A stretch of DNA of 64,000 nt from Alsobacter sp046349155. Lineage in GTDB: Bacteria > Pseudomonadota > Alphaproteobacteria > Rhizobiales > Beijerinckiaceae. Below are positions 23,564 through 31,915 of the stretch, piece by piece; position 1 is the stretch's first letter, and every line of letters begins with the position of its first letter. The stretch lies in assembly GCA_046349155.1 (NCBI GenBank), contig JAXMCW010000008.1, positions 45,969-109,968 of the forward strand. The letters run 5' to 3'. The translations under genes and the position numbers were made by a program. The notes beneath the pieces were generated by a model, which worked only from the letters and a program-made list of their open reading frames with translations, was not told the DNA's origin and made no database searches.

Positions 23564-24418
23564 TCAGCTGAACGCCCAGCCCAGGATCGGCTTCAGCCCG
23601 ACGCCGCCGACCGCCACGGCGAGGCCCAGCGCGACCAGCGCCACCCCGATGGCGCGCGGCGCCCACACCCCGGTGCTGAGCTTCTCGACCGTCATCAGCA
23701 ACGCGAAGCCCGCCATCCAGAACAGGTTCATGAGGCCCGCGACCAGCATCATCCCCATTACGGCCCCGCAGCAACCCAGGCAGCGCAGGCCCTGGCCGAT
23801 CCCGACGGCGAACACCCCGTTGCGCGACAGCGAGGCCGTGCCGGGCGGAACGTCGTGCCTGCAGAAGGCGAGGCAGGCCAGTTTCCACTCGCTGAACTGG
23901 TAGAGCCCCGCCGCGCCGATCGCGACGCCCGCCAGGATCGTGGCGACGGCCGGGGGCAGGCCGGCGCCGGCCGTCAGCCGGACCCAGGCCGTCTGCGCGA
24001 GGGCGGCGAGGAGCGAGACGACCAGCCAGACCAGCCCGTAGCCGGCGGCGACCCAGAGCAGCGACGGCGCGCGTCCCCCGGTCCGCGCGGCCGCGGCGTC
24101 GTAGGACAGCACCATCGGCACCGCGGTGGGGAGCATCATGGCCAGGCTCATCGCCACCCACAGCAGGGCCGTGGTCCCCCAGTCCGCCAGGAAGCCCGCG
24201 ACGCCGGGCGACGGGGCGCCGAGGCCCGGCCGGCAGAGCGCGACGAGAAAGGCGTCCTCGCCGGGCGTCCGCCAGGCCTGCAGGAGGAGCGCGGCCCAGG
24301 CGGCGAGGATCAGAAGCCCCAGGGCGGAGAGCGCCGTCGCGCTCGCGCGGGTCAAGCCGGCCGGGTTGTCCGGCCCGGATGGCGCCAGCGGCGCGGGGGG
24401 ATCGAGCGGCATCGTCAT
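23564..24418 (-). CDS. DUF2182 predicted metal-binding integral membrane protein
   Basis: The 284-residue protein has seven or eight hydrophobic segments and the DUF2182 features MSLAMMLPTAVPMVLSYDAA and FSEWKLACLAFCRHD, with a later LRCLGCCGAVMGMMLVAGLM. The Met-, Cys- and His-rich motifs suggest metal handling, which is unproven. Its genes often lie near copper or methanol-oxidation functions in other proteobacteria, but no such gene is adjacent here. An AGGTGA site precedes the ATG at 24418. Confidence 0.85.
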   Translation of the reverse strand: MTMPLDPPAPLAPSGPDNPAGLTRASATALSALGLLILAAWAALLLQAWRTPGEDAFLVALCRPGLGAPSPGVAGFLADWGTTALLWVAMSLAMMLPTAVPMVLSYDAAAARTGGRAPSLLWVAAGYGLVWLVVSLLAALAQTAWVRLTAGAGLPPAVATILAGVAIGAAGLYQFSEWKLACLAFCRHDVPPGTASLSRNGVFAVGIGQGLRCLGCCGAVMGMMLVAGLMNLFWMAGFALLMTVEKLSTGVWAPRAIGVALVALGLAVAVGGVGLKPILGWAFS

Positions 24419-24607
24419 GGTGTCACCTGCCGTTACAGCAGCACGGGCCCGGGGTCGCGTCCATGCGCGAGATCAAGTCCGCCAAGCGGGCGCGCGCTAG
24501 GATGGTCCCGTCGTCCTGCGGCGTCGCGGGCGTGGCGGTCCCCCCGCCTGCCGGTGTAGGAGAGGACCGGACGCCAGCGCGGGCCGCCGCGCCGATGGGA
24601 GATGCCG

Positions 24608-25780
24608 ATGCCATCCGCCAGCCAAACCCGCGTGGACATCGTGGTCGTGGGCGCCGGGGCCGCCGGCCTTGCGGCCGGCATCGCACTGGCGCAGGCCGGT
24701 TGGCGCACCGTCGTGCTCGGCGAGGCGGCGGCCCGGCGCGACGGGCGCACCGTGGCCCTCATGGACGGGTCCGTGCGCATCCTGCGGGAGATCGGGGCTT
24801 GGCCGCATCTCGTTGGGGTGGCGTCGCCGCTGGAGACGCTGGCCATCGTCGACGATACCGGCAGCCTGTTCCGGGCCCCGCCCGTGTCGTTCCATGCCTC
24901 CGAGATCGGGCTGGACGTCTTCGGCGAGAACGTGGAGAGCACCGCCCTGGTCGACGGCCTCGCCGCGAAGGCGCGTGAGACCGACCGCCTGGCGCTGCTC
25001 GCACCCTCCATGACCGGGCTCGACCTGCGCGGCGACTCCGTCCGGCTGGCGCTGTCCGACGGCGCCACGCTCGAGGCCGGGCTCGTGGTGGGGGCCGACG
25101 GACGGCGCTCCTCCGTCAGGGACGCGGCCGGCATCACGGCGCGCGAGTGGAGCTACGAGCAGGTGGCGCTCACCGCCATCTTCGCTCACGACCGGCCGCA
25201 TCGGGATACGTCGACCGAGTTCCACACGCGCGAGGGGCCTTTCACCCTCGTGCCCATGCAGGGCCGTCGGTCGAGCCTCGTCTGGCTGGTGTCGCCGGGC
25301 CATGCCCGCCGCCTCCAGGCGATGGACGACGAGGCCTTCGCGCGGGCGGTCGAGGCGCAGGCGCAATCCATGCTGGGCGCCATGCGTCTCGCCGGGCCGC
25401 GCGGCGCGGTGCCGATGGGCGGGCTGTCCGTCGACCGCTTCGCCGCCGACCGGATCGCCCTCGTGGGCGAGGCTGCGCATGTTTTCCCTCCCATCGGGGC
25501 GCAGGGCCTCAATCTCGGCCTGCGGGACGTGAAGGCCTTGCGCGACGCCGTCGGCGAGGCTACTGGCGACCCCGGGGAACACCGCCGGCTCGCGGCCTAT
25601 GACCGGGCGCGCCGCTTCGACGTGGCGACCCGCACCGCCACAGTCGACGCCCTCAACCGCTCGCTTCTGGCAGGGTTCCTGCCGGTCGACATCGCGCGCG
25701 GCCTGGGACTGATGGCGATCAGCCGCATCCCGCCCTTGCGGCGTTTCGTGATGCGCCAGGGCCTCGGCGCGGCGCTTTAG
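24608..25780 (+). CDS. UbiH/UbiF-type FAD-dependent hydroxylase
   Basis: The 390-residue flavoprotein monooxygenase has the N-terminal FAD fold (VVVGAGAAGLAAGIALAQAG), the DG/GD motifs (LVVGADGRRSSVRDAAGI; DRIALVGEAAHVFPPIGAQG) and the family C-terminus. Enzymes of this group hydroxylate the aromatic ring during ubiquinone synthesis. The second of two ATGs (24608) is chosen because the GGGAG site is too close to the first (24602). The exact ring position (UbiH, UbiF, UbiI or UbiL) cannot be decided. Its end overlaps the convergent CoA-transferase by 4 bp. Confidence 0.88.
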   Translation: MPSASQTRVDIVVVGAGAAGLAAGIALAQAGWRTVVLGEAAARRDGRTVALMDGSVRILREIGAWPHLVGVASPLETLAIVDDTGSLFRAPPVSFHASEIGLDVFGENVESTALVDGLAAKARETDRLALLAPSMTGLDLRGDSVRLALSDGATLEAGLVVGADGRRSSVRDAAGITAREWSYEQVALTAIFAHDRPHRDTSTEFHTREGPFTLVPMQGRRSSLVWLVSPGHARRLQAMDDEAFARAVEAQAQSMLGAMRLAGPRGAVPMGGLSVDRFAADRIALVGEAAHVFPPIGAQGLNLGLRDVKALRDAVGEATGDPGEHRRLAAYDRARRFDVATRTATVDALNRSLLAGFLPVDIARGLGLMAISRIPPLRRFVMRQGLGAAL

Positions 25781-26856
25781 CCTTCGGAGGGCCGCCGCAC
25801 ATGCGGCGACAGGGGAAGCGGCAGCGCCGGCAGGCGGACGCCGGCGCCCTCCACCGTGCCCTGGAAGAGCCCGCGCTGGCGGAAATGGGGATCGCTGACC
25901 GCTTCCTCGAGCGAAGCCACGACGGTGCAGCAGCAGTCGAGCGGCGCGAGCACGGCCTGCCAGTGCGCCGCATCGCGGGCCCGGACGAGGGCGCTCACGG
26001 CGTCGCGCACCTCCCCGGCCGGCGCGTTCGCCGCACGCAGGGCCTCCGGCAGGCCGATGGCGGCCGAGAACGTGGACCAGAACTTGTCCTCGAGCGCCCC
26101 GACCGCCAGAAACCGGCGGTCGGCGGTGGCGTAGAGGCCATATCGCGGGCTGCCGCCGGTCAGCAGCGTGCCCGCCGGGCCGGGAAACCGGCCGGCCGCG
26201 TGGCCCATGGCGTGGGCGAGCCAGCCGAAGGTGAACATCGCGTCCGCCATCGCGACGTCGAGATGGCAGCCCCGGCCCGTGCTGTCGCGCTGGCGCAGGG
26301 CCAGCAGGATGTTGGCGACGGCGGACAGCGCACCTCCCGCGATGTCGGCCGTCAGCGCGGCCGGGACAGCGGGAGCCTCGGGCGTCCCGGGCGCCAGCGC
26401 CAGGAGGCCCGTGACGGCCTGGTAGTTGATGTCGTGGCCCGCCTCGTGGGCCCGCGGCCCCGCCTGGCCGTAGCCCGTCACGGAACAATAGACCAGACCC
26501 GGGTTGCGCGCGGCCAGGGCCTCGTAGCCGAGGCCCAGGCGCTCCATCACGCCCGGCCGGAACTGCTCGATCAGCACGTCCGCCCTGTCGACCAGCGGCA
26601 GCAGGTCCGCGAGCGCGGCCGGGCTCTTGAGGTCGGCGGTCAGCACGGTCTTGCCGCGGTTGAGGAGGAGCCAGGGCGCCGAGGTTTCGCCGAGCCGCGG
26701 TTCGAAGCGGTGCATGTCCTCGCCGCCCGGACGCTCGATCTTCACGACCTCGGCGCCGGCCTCGGCCAGCATCAGCCCGGCAAGGGGACCCGGCAGGAGG
26801 GTGCTGAAATCCAGAACGAGGATCCCGTCCAGAGCCCCCTTCCCCTCCCTCCGCAT
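25777..26856 (-). CDS. CaiB/BaiF (family III) CoA-transferase
   Basis: The 359-residue enzyme shows the family III start (LDGILVLDFSTLLPGPLAGL), KIERPGGEDMHRFEP and a catalytic Asp in LTADIAGGALSAVANILLAL. Enzymes of this class transfer CoA between organic acids; alpha-methylacyl-CoA racemase is the closest relative in motif pattern. The ATG at 26856 has a GGAGGA site. A longer in-frame start at 26961 would run into the AEC transporter gene. A three-cysteine run (LDCCCTVV) is unusual. Confidence 0.9.
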   Translation of the reverse strand: MRREGKGALDGILVLDFSTLLPGPLAGLMLAEAGAEVVKIERPGGEDMHRFEPRLGETSAPWLLLNRGKTVLTADLKSPAALADLLPLVDRADVLIEQFRPGVMERLGLGYEALAARNPGLVYCSVTGYGQAGPRAHEAGHDINYQAVTGLLALAPGTPEAPAVPAALTADIAGGALSAVANILLALRQRDSTGRGCHLDVAMADAMFTFGWLAHAMGHAAGRFPGPAGTLLTGGSPRYGLYATADRRFLAVGALEDKFWSTFSAAIGLPEALRAANAPAGEVRDAVSALVRARDAAHWQAVLAPLDCCCTVVASLEEAVSDPHFRQRGLFQGTVEGAGVRLPALPLPLSPHVRRPSEG

Positions 26857-26923
26857 CTCGTCCTCCGCCGGCGCTCCACGCGTGGCGGGAGCATGCCGGC
26901 AAAAGTCTCCCCGATCGGGAGGC

Positions 26924-27886
26924 TCAAGGGAACAGGTCGTAGGGGATCGAGTCGTGCGCAATCGCCAAGAGCAGGCTGGTGACCGTGAACACGGACGCGA
27001 GCGTGCCCAGGAGAATGGCCGTCGAGGCCTGCTCCACGTAGACGCGGTACTGGTTGGCGAGGACGAAGACGTTCAGCGCGGGCGGCAGGGCCGCCATCAT
27101 GATCGCGGTGAACATCCATTCCCGCTCGAAATTGCCGATCCACGAGAGCAGGACCCACGCGAGCAGCGGGTGCAGGACCAGCTTGATCGCAAGGAGGGCG
27201 GGTATTTCCAGCGGCACGCGCCGCAGAGGCCGCAGGGCCACCGTGACGCCCATCGTGAACAGCGCGCAGGGGGCCGCGGCGTTCTTCAGGAAGACGAGCA
27301 TGGTGTCGACGGGGGTGGGCAGCGAGACGTGGAACACGGCCGCCAGCACGGCGACCGCGGTCGCGACGTTGAAGGGGTGGGTGACGATGCGCTTGAGCAC
27401 GTAGAGCGCCGTCTCGCCGATCTTCATCTCCCCCCGGCCGCCCAGCGCCATCAGGAAGGGCACCAGCGAGAAGAACAGGATCGTGTCGAAGACGAAGATC
27501 AGCGCGGTCGGCACGATCGCCGCCTGCCCCAGCACGGCGAGGGTCAGGCCCGGGCCCATGTAGCCGATGTTCGAATAGGAGCCGACCACGGCCTGGATCG
27601 TGGAGGCGCGCACATGATGCACCGAAGACAGCATGCCGACGGTGAAGGCCAGCGCGAAGGCGATGAAGGTGCACAGCGTCGTGCCCGCCGGGAAGCGCCA
27701 GTTCGAGAGCTGCTCGAGGGGCGCGACCGAAATGAGCTTGAAGAAGAGCGCCGGCAGCGCGACGTAGACGATGAAGAAGTTCATCCATTGCAGGCCGGCC
27801 TCGGGATGCTTCGCGACCTTGCCGCAGAAGAAGCCGAGGAAGATCAGGCCGAAGAACGGCATGGCCAGGGTGGCGACGCTGGTCAA
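26924..27886 (-). CDS. AEC (auxin efflux carrier) family transporter
   Basis: The 320-residue membrane protein with about ten hydrophobic segments belongs to the AEC family: ALPFFGLIFLG-like start, YSNIGYMGPGLTLAVLGQAA and VLANQYRVYVEQASTAILLG. The family transports organic acids such as malate or malonate, and the substrate here is unknown. The start appears to be a TTG at 27886; the first ATG (27862) would remove eight residues that belong to the first membrane segment. It lies 67 bp upstream of the CoA-transferase on the same strand and may be co-transcribed with it. Confidence 0.88.
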   Translation of the reverse strand: MTSVATLAMPFFGLIFLGFFCGKVAKHPEAGLQWMNFFIVYVALPALFFKLISVAPLEQLSNWRFPAGTTLCTFIAFALAFTVGMLSSVHHVRASTIQAVVGSYSNIGYMGPGLTLAVLGQAAIVPTALIFVFDTILFFSLVPFLMALGGRGEMKIGETALYVLKRIVTHPFNVATAVAVLAAVFHVSLPTPVDTMLVFLKNAAAPCALFTMGVTVALRPLRRVPLEIPALLAIKLVLHPLLAWVLLSWIGNFEREWMFTAIMMAALPPALNVFVLANQYRVYVEQASTAILLGTLASVFTVTSLLLAIAHDSIPYDLFP

Positions 27887-28010
27887 GACGGCTGATCTCG
27901 CTGCAAGGACACCGGGCCCAGGGGCGGGCCGTTGCAGCTAAGGCCAGCCCTCGCGCCCGTCAACCGCCCCCGGCGCAGGTCCTCTTCCCGCTTCCTGCGG
28001 GGCGCGGCCC

Positions 28011-28958
28011 ATGCTAGCGGGTGCCCAGCGCCACGGGACAGACCACGACGTGCAGAGGACGGACATCCAGCCGGGGATCCGGGGGGCCCCCGACGGCCTC
28101 AAGCGCCTGCTCGCCTGGCTCGAATATGCCGGGTTCCGGATGGTCGTGGGCCTGCTCCGGGTGATGCCCCTCGACATGAGCTCCGCCGTCTCCGGCTGGC
28201 TGTGGCGAAGCTTGGCCCCCTTCCAGCGCCGGCACGGGCGGGCTCTGCAGAACCTCGCCGCATCCATGCCGGAGCTCACACCGGCGCAGCGGGAGGCGAT
28301 CATCCGCGACATGTGGAGCATGCTCGGACGCACCTTCGCAGAGGCCCTGCGCATCGATGAGATCGTGTGCGATCCCGCGCGGGTCGAGGTCGACATCCCC
28401 GACGACGCGATGCAGGCGATGCGCTCGGGCGGCTTCGTGATCGTCTCGCTCCACATGGGCAACTGGGAGATCGCCTCGCCCATGCTCGACCGCCTCGGCA
28501 TCCCCGTCGCCGGCCTCTACCAGCGCATCAAGAACAGCCTCGTGGATGAGTTCGTGACCCGCATGCGCCGCGATCACTACAGGCTGGGCCTGTTCAGCAA
28601 GGGCCATGGCAGCGTGACCGCCCTCATGAGGATCCTGAGGCAGGGCGGCGGGATCACGGTCCTCGCCGACCTGCGCGACCATTTCGGCGAGCGGGTGCCC
28701 TTCTTCGGCCGGGAGGCGCCCTCCTCCCCCTTCCCGGCCCTGCTGGCGCGCGGGCGGCACGTCCCGCTCCTGGCGGGCCGGGTCATCAGGCTCGAGGGCT
28801 GCCGCTTCCGCGTGACCGCCGAACTCGTTCCCGTGGCCCACACGGCCGACCGCGCGGCCGACGTCCACGCGACGACGGCCGCGATCCAGGCCGTCTTCGA
28901 ACGCTGGATCAGGGAACGGCCGGGCCAATGGATGTGGGGCCATCGCCGCTGGGGCTGA
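28011..28958 (+). CDS. Lipid A lauroyl/acyl-transferase (LpxL/HtrB-like)
   Basis: This protein of up to 315 residues belongs to the LABLAT family, which adds secondary acyl chains to lipid A at the inner membrane. The catalytic HX4(D/E) motif is visible in IVSLHMGNWEIASPMLDRLG, followed by YQRIKNSLVDEFVTRMR, ITVLADLRDHFGERVPFFG and the C-terminal WIRERPGQWMWGHRRW. The start is uncertain: ATG 28011 or an in-frame GTG at 28050. It stands alone between the divergent AEC gene and the malyl-CoA lyase. Confidence 0.9.
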   Translation: MLAGAQRHGTDHDVQRTDIQPGIRGAPDGLKRLLAWLEYAGFRMVVGLLRVMPLDMSSAVSGWLWRSLAPFQRRHGRALQNLAASMPELTPAQREAIIRDMWSMLGRTFAEALRIDEIVCDPARVEVDIPDDAMQAMRSGGFVIVSLHMGNWEIASPMLDRLGIPVAGLYQRIKNSLVDEFVTRMRRDHYRLGLFSKGHGSVTALMRILRQGGGITVLADLRDHFGERVPFFGREAPSSPFPALLARGRHVPLLAGRVIRLEGCRFRVTAELVPVAHTADRAADVHATTAAIQAVFERWIRERPGQWMWGHRRWG

Positions 28959-29052
28959 CCGCGGCGCGGCGGACGGATTCTCCCCTTGGACGATTGCCGC
29001 CGGGGGTCGCCGTGTCATATTGCGCTGCAGCACGACGCCGGAGATCCCGCCC

Positions 29053-30093
29053 ATGAAGCTCGCCCGCTCCTTCTTCAAGCCCCTCGCCATCGGCGCGCCG
29101 GAACCTTATCGCGAACTCCCCGTCAAGCTGGAGCGGATGATCCACTTCGTTCCCCCGCACATCGAGAAGGTGCGGGCGAAGGTGCCGGAGCTCGCCGGGC
29201 AGGTCGACGTCGTGCTGGGCAATCTCGAGGACGCGATCCCGGTGGAGGCCAAGGAGGCTGCGCGCGAGGGCTTCATCGCCATGGCGCGCGCCACGGCGTT
29301 CGGCGGCACGGGCCTGTGGACCCGGATCAACGCCCTCAACAGCCCTTGGATGCTGGACGACGTCCAGCGCATCGTCGCGGAAGTGGGCGACAAGCTCGAC
29401 GTGGTCATGCTGCCCAAGGTCGAGGGTCCCTGGGACGTCCACTACCTCGATCAGCTGTTGGCGCAGCTGGAGGCGCGGCACGGCGTCAGCAAGCCGATCC
29501 TCATCCACGCCATCCTCGAGACGGCGGAAGGCGTCAAGAACGTGGACGCCATCGCGGCCGCCTCCCCGCGCATGCACGGCATGAGCCTCGGGCCCGCGGA
29601 CCTGGCCGCCTCGCGCGCCATGAAGACCACGCGCGTCGGTGGCGGTCACCCCGAATACAAGGTGCTGTCCGACCCCGCGGAAGGCCTGGCGCGCTCCGTC
29701 GCGCAGCAGGACCTCTGGCACTACACCATCGCCAAGATGGTCGACGCCTGCGCCGCCAACGGCCTGAAGCCCTTCTACGGGCCCTTTGGCGACTTTTCGG
29801 ATCCGGAGGCATGCGAGGTTCAGTTCCGCAACGCCTTCCTGCTGGGCTGCGCCGGCGCCTGGACCTTGCATCCCTCGCAGATCGCCATCGCCAAGACGGT
29901 GTTCAGCCCCGACGCGGCCGAGGTGGCCTTCGCCAGGCGCATCCTCGAGGCCATGCCGGACGGCAGCGGCGCGGTGATGATCGACGGCAAGATGCAGGAC
30001 GACGCCACCTGGAAGCAGGCCAAGGTGATCGTGGACCTCGCGAGGACCGTCGCGGCGCGCGACCCGGAGCGCGCCGCCGTCTACGGTTTCTGA
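29053..30093 (+). CDS. mcl: L-malyl-CoA/beta-methylmalyl-CoA lyase (HpcH/HpaI family)
   Basis: The 346-residue TIM-barrel CitE-like lyase cleaves malyl-CoA to glyoxylate and acetyl-CoA, and beta-methylmalyl-CoA to glyoxylate and propionyl-CoA. The metal ligands lie in LGNLEDAIPVEAKEAAREGF and IHAILETAEGVKNVDAIAA. The stretch YKVLSDPAEGLARSVAQQDLW and the WTLHPSQIAIAK motif are typical of Mcl-type enzymes of the ethylmalonyl-CoA and serine pathways. The ATG at 29053 has a GGAG site. No other pathway gene is adjacent. Citramalyl-CoA lyase is a less likely alternative. Confidence 0.88.
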   Translation: MKLARSFFKPLAIGAPEPYRELPVKLERMIHFVPPHIEKVRAKVPELAGQVDVVLGNLEDAIPVEAKEAAREGFIAMARATAFGGTGLWTRINALNSPWMLDDVQRIVAEVGDKLDVVMLPKVEGPWDVHYLDQLLAQLEARHGVSKPILIHAILETAEGVKNVDAIAAASPRMHGMSLGPADLAASRAMKTTRVGGGHPEYKVLSDPAEGLARSVAQQDLWHYTIAKMVDACAANGLKPFYGPFGDFSDPEACEVQFRNAFLLGCAGAWTLHPSQIAIAKTVFSPDAAEVAFARRILEAMPDGSGAVMIDGKMQDDATWKQAKVIVDLARTVAARDPERAAVYGF

Positions 30094-30175
30094 ACGAAGC
30101 CGTTGCAGGATGAAGGATGTCGAGCCGGGCTGTCGCATTGACAGCCCCGCGCATCCGGACGTATCGGGTCGAGCC

Positions 30176-30505
30176 ATGAAGGCACGAAACGCGAAATACG
30201 CCATAGGCCAGGTCGTGAAGCACCGGATCTACCCGTTCCGGGGCGTGATCTTCGACGTCGATCCCACGTTCTCGAACACCGAGGAGTGGTACAACTCCAT
30301 TCCGGAAGAGGTCCGGCCCGCGCGGGACCAGCCCTTTTACCATCTGTTTGCCGAGAACGCCGACACCGAATACGTCGCCTATGTCTCCGAGCAGAACCTG
30401 CTGCCCGACACGTCCGGCGAGCCGATCCGCCATCCCCAGGTCAAGGATGTCTTCGACCAGGATTCGGACGGCCTCTACCACGCCCGGCGGGACATCCTGA
30501 ACTGA
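30176..30505 (+). CDS. hspQ: Heat shock protein HspQ
   Basis: The 109-residue protein matches the hemimethylated-DNA-binding YccV/HspQ family: AKYAIGQVVKHRIYPFRGVI, then PEEVRPARDQPFYHLFAENA and YVAYVSEQNLLPD. In enterobacteria HspQ is an adaptor and substrate for the Lon protease. The ATG at 30176 is chosen because the homology begins right there. It follows mcl by 82 bp on the same strand. Confidence 0.93.
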   Translation: MKARNAKYAIGQVVKHRIYPFRGVIFDVDPTFSNTEEWYNSIPEEVRPARDQPFYHLFAENADTEYVAYVSEQNLLPDTSGEPIRHPQVKDVFDQDSDGLYHARRDILN

Positions 30506-30766
30506 CGGCGCCGCGGCGCCGCTGAACGACGGCCCAAGCCGGCGCAGGCCGGCGCCCGTCCTTGCGCGTCGAGGCCGAGGGTTACGTCCCCAGGCCGTCT
30601 TCGACCTGCCCGAACGTCCTTGGGAGGAGTGCGGCGACGCAGCGATCCACGCTTCGCTCCGGCAGACGACTCGATCGTCTCGCCGTCGGCTCGCAAGGAT
30701 GGCGGGAGATCGGCTCTGTCTGGTCGAATAGGCGCCGGCTCTGCAATCTGTACAGCGCCAGGCATG

Positions 30767-30790
30767 AAAAAAGGCGGGCCTGCGCCCGCC
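30767..30790 (-). terminator. Rho-independent terminator of the IalB-family gene
   Basis: On the minus strand GGCGGGCGCAGGCCCGCC forms a GC-rich hairpin followed by six T, about 30 bp after the stop of the IalB-family gene. The rest of the 30506-30766 gap shows no gene. Confidence 0.85.
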
Positions 30791-30819
30791 TTGGTCCTGT
30801 CCGGCGATGCGCCGCCCGC

Positions 30820-31638
30820 TCAGGGCTTGGCGGGCGCGGCCGGGGCCGGAGCGACGGGAGCCGCGCCGGGGGCGGGCGCCGCGCCACCGCCCTGCTCGAG
30901 CTTCTTGCGCATCTCGTCGGCCTGCTTCTGCATCTGGTCCTGCAGCTGCTTCTGCTGCTGCTCCAGCACGGCCGGGTCGATGGGCGGGCCGTCGAAGGCC
31001 TTGCCGAAGCCGCCGAGCGGCACCTGGAAGGTCACCTCGCGGGTGAACTGGTTCTGCACGCTGATGTTCAGCGTGGTGCCCTTCTTGAACGCCGCGATCA
31101 TGTCGTCCTTGACCATCGACTCCGCGAAGCAGCCGTTGGGGAAGCAGATCGCGTAGCGCCCGGTCTCGGCCTTGCCGTTGTCCGGCGCGAACCGGATGCC
31201 GGGCTGGACCAGCAGGCCGAGCGGCATCAGGAAGCGGATGATCTTCTGCGGGTCGCCCTTGACGTCGTACACGGCCACGGCGAGCACCGGCTGGCCCTGG
31301 TCGGAGACGAAGTCGCGGGTGGTGTAGCAGATCTCCTTGCCGGCGTTCGGGTCCTTGCCGCAGACCTTCAGCCAGTCGGCCTGCGACGGCTCCGGCTTCA
31401 CCTGGACCACGGCGGGACCGGTCTGGGCGGCGGGAGCCTGGCCGGGTGCGGGGGCGCCGGGCTGCGCAGGGGCCGGGGCCGGCGCCGGCGCGGGCTGGGC
31501 GGGAGCGCCCGGCTTCGGGGCCGCCGGCTTGGGGGCCGGGGTGGTCTGGGCCAGAGCCGAGGAGGCGATCAGCACAGCCGTCGCGGCGAGGAGGGCAAGG
31601 CGCCCCGTCTGGGCGGTCGGCGTCCGGTCAAACGTCAT
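30820..31638 (-). CDS. IalB-family (invasion-associated locus B) exported protein
   Basis: The 272-residue protein has a signal peptide (LALLAATAVLIASSALAQ) and then a roughly 45-residue Pro/Ala-rich linker. The IalB domain (about 85-225) contains WLKVCGKDPNAGKEICYTTR, PLGLLVQPGIRFA and YAICFPNGCFAESMVKDDMI with its conserved cysteines. The last 60 residues hold a Gln/Lys-rich coiled coil (LEQQQKQLQDQMQKQADEMR) and a second Pro/Ala tail. The linker and coiled-coil tail make it longer than a typical IalB (about 180-200 residues). The location is periplasmic or outer-membrane-associated. A terminator follows. Confidence 0.88.
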   Translation of the reverse strand: MTFDRTPTAQTGRLALLAATAVLIASSALAQTTPAPKPAAPKPGAPAQPAPAPAPAPAQPGAPAPGQAPAAQTGPAVVQVKPEPSQADWLKVCGKDPNAGKEICYTTRDFVSDQGQPVLAVAVYDVKGDPQKIIRFLMPLGLLVQPGIRFAPDNGKAETGRYAICFPNGCFAESMVKDDMIAAFKKGTTLNISVQNQFTREVTFQVPLGGFGKAFDGPPIDPAVLEQQQKQLQDQMQKQADEMRKKLEQGGGAAPAPGAAPVAPAPAAPAKP

Positions 31639-31915
31639 CAGGTCAGGTCCTCTCAGGGTCGGGCTGTGCGGCACGCGGTTCCGTCGTGTTGTCGGCTTGC
31701 GGAGGACACCGGACCCGGGAACGCACGAGAAGGCGGGTGCGCCAAGGCGCCTGCCGGCCCGCTGCTTCTGCGGACAATGAGGCGAGACGATGACGCGCGG
31801 GGTGCTCATAGCGCTTTGCGGGCCGCCATGCCAGACGGAAAACGCCGAGGCTGCGGCATGGTGCGCAAGGCTTTGGGCCAGCGCTCCGAATCCGGGGCCG
31901 TGCTATGGTCAGGGC

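Noticed and set aside
31790..31915. Upstream start for the YejA-like protein
   Set aside because: It would put 42 non-hydrophobic residues before a clear signal peptide.
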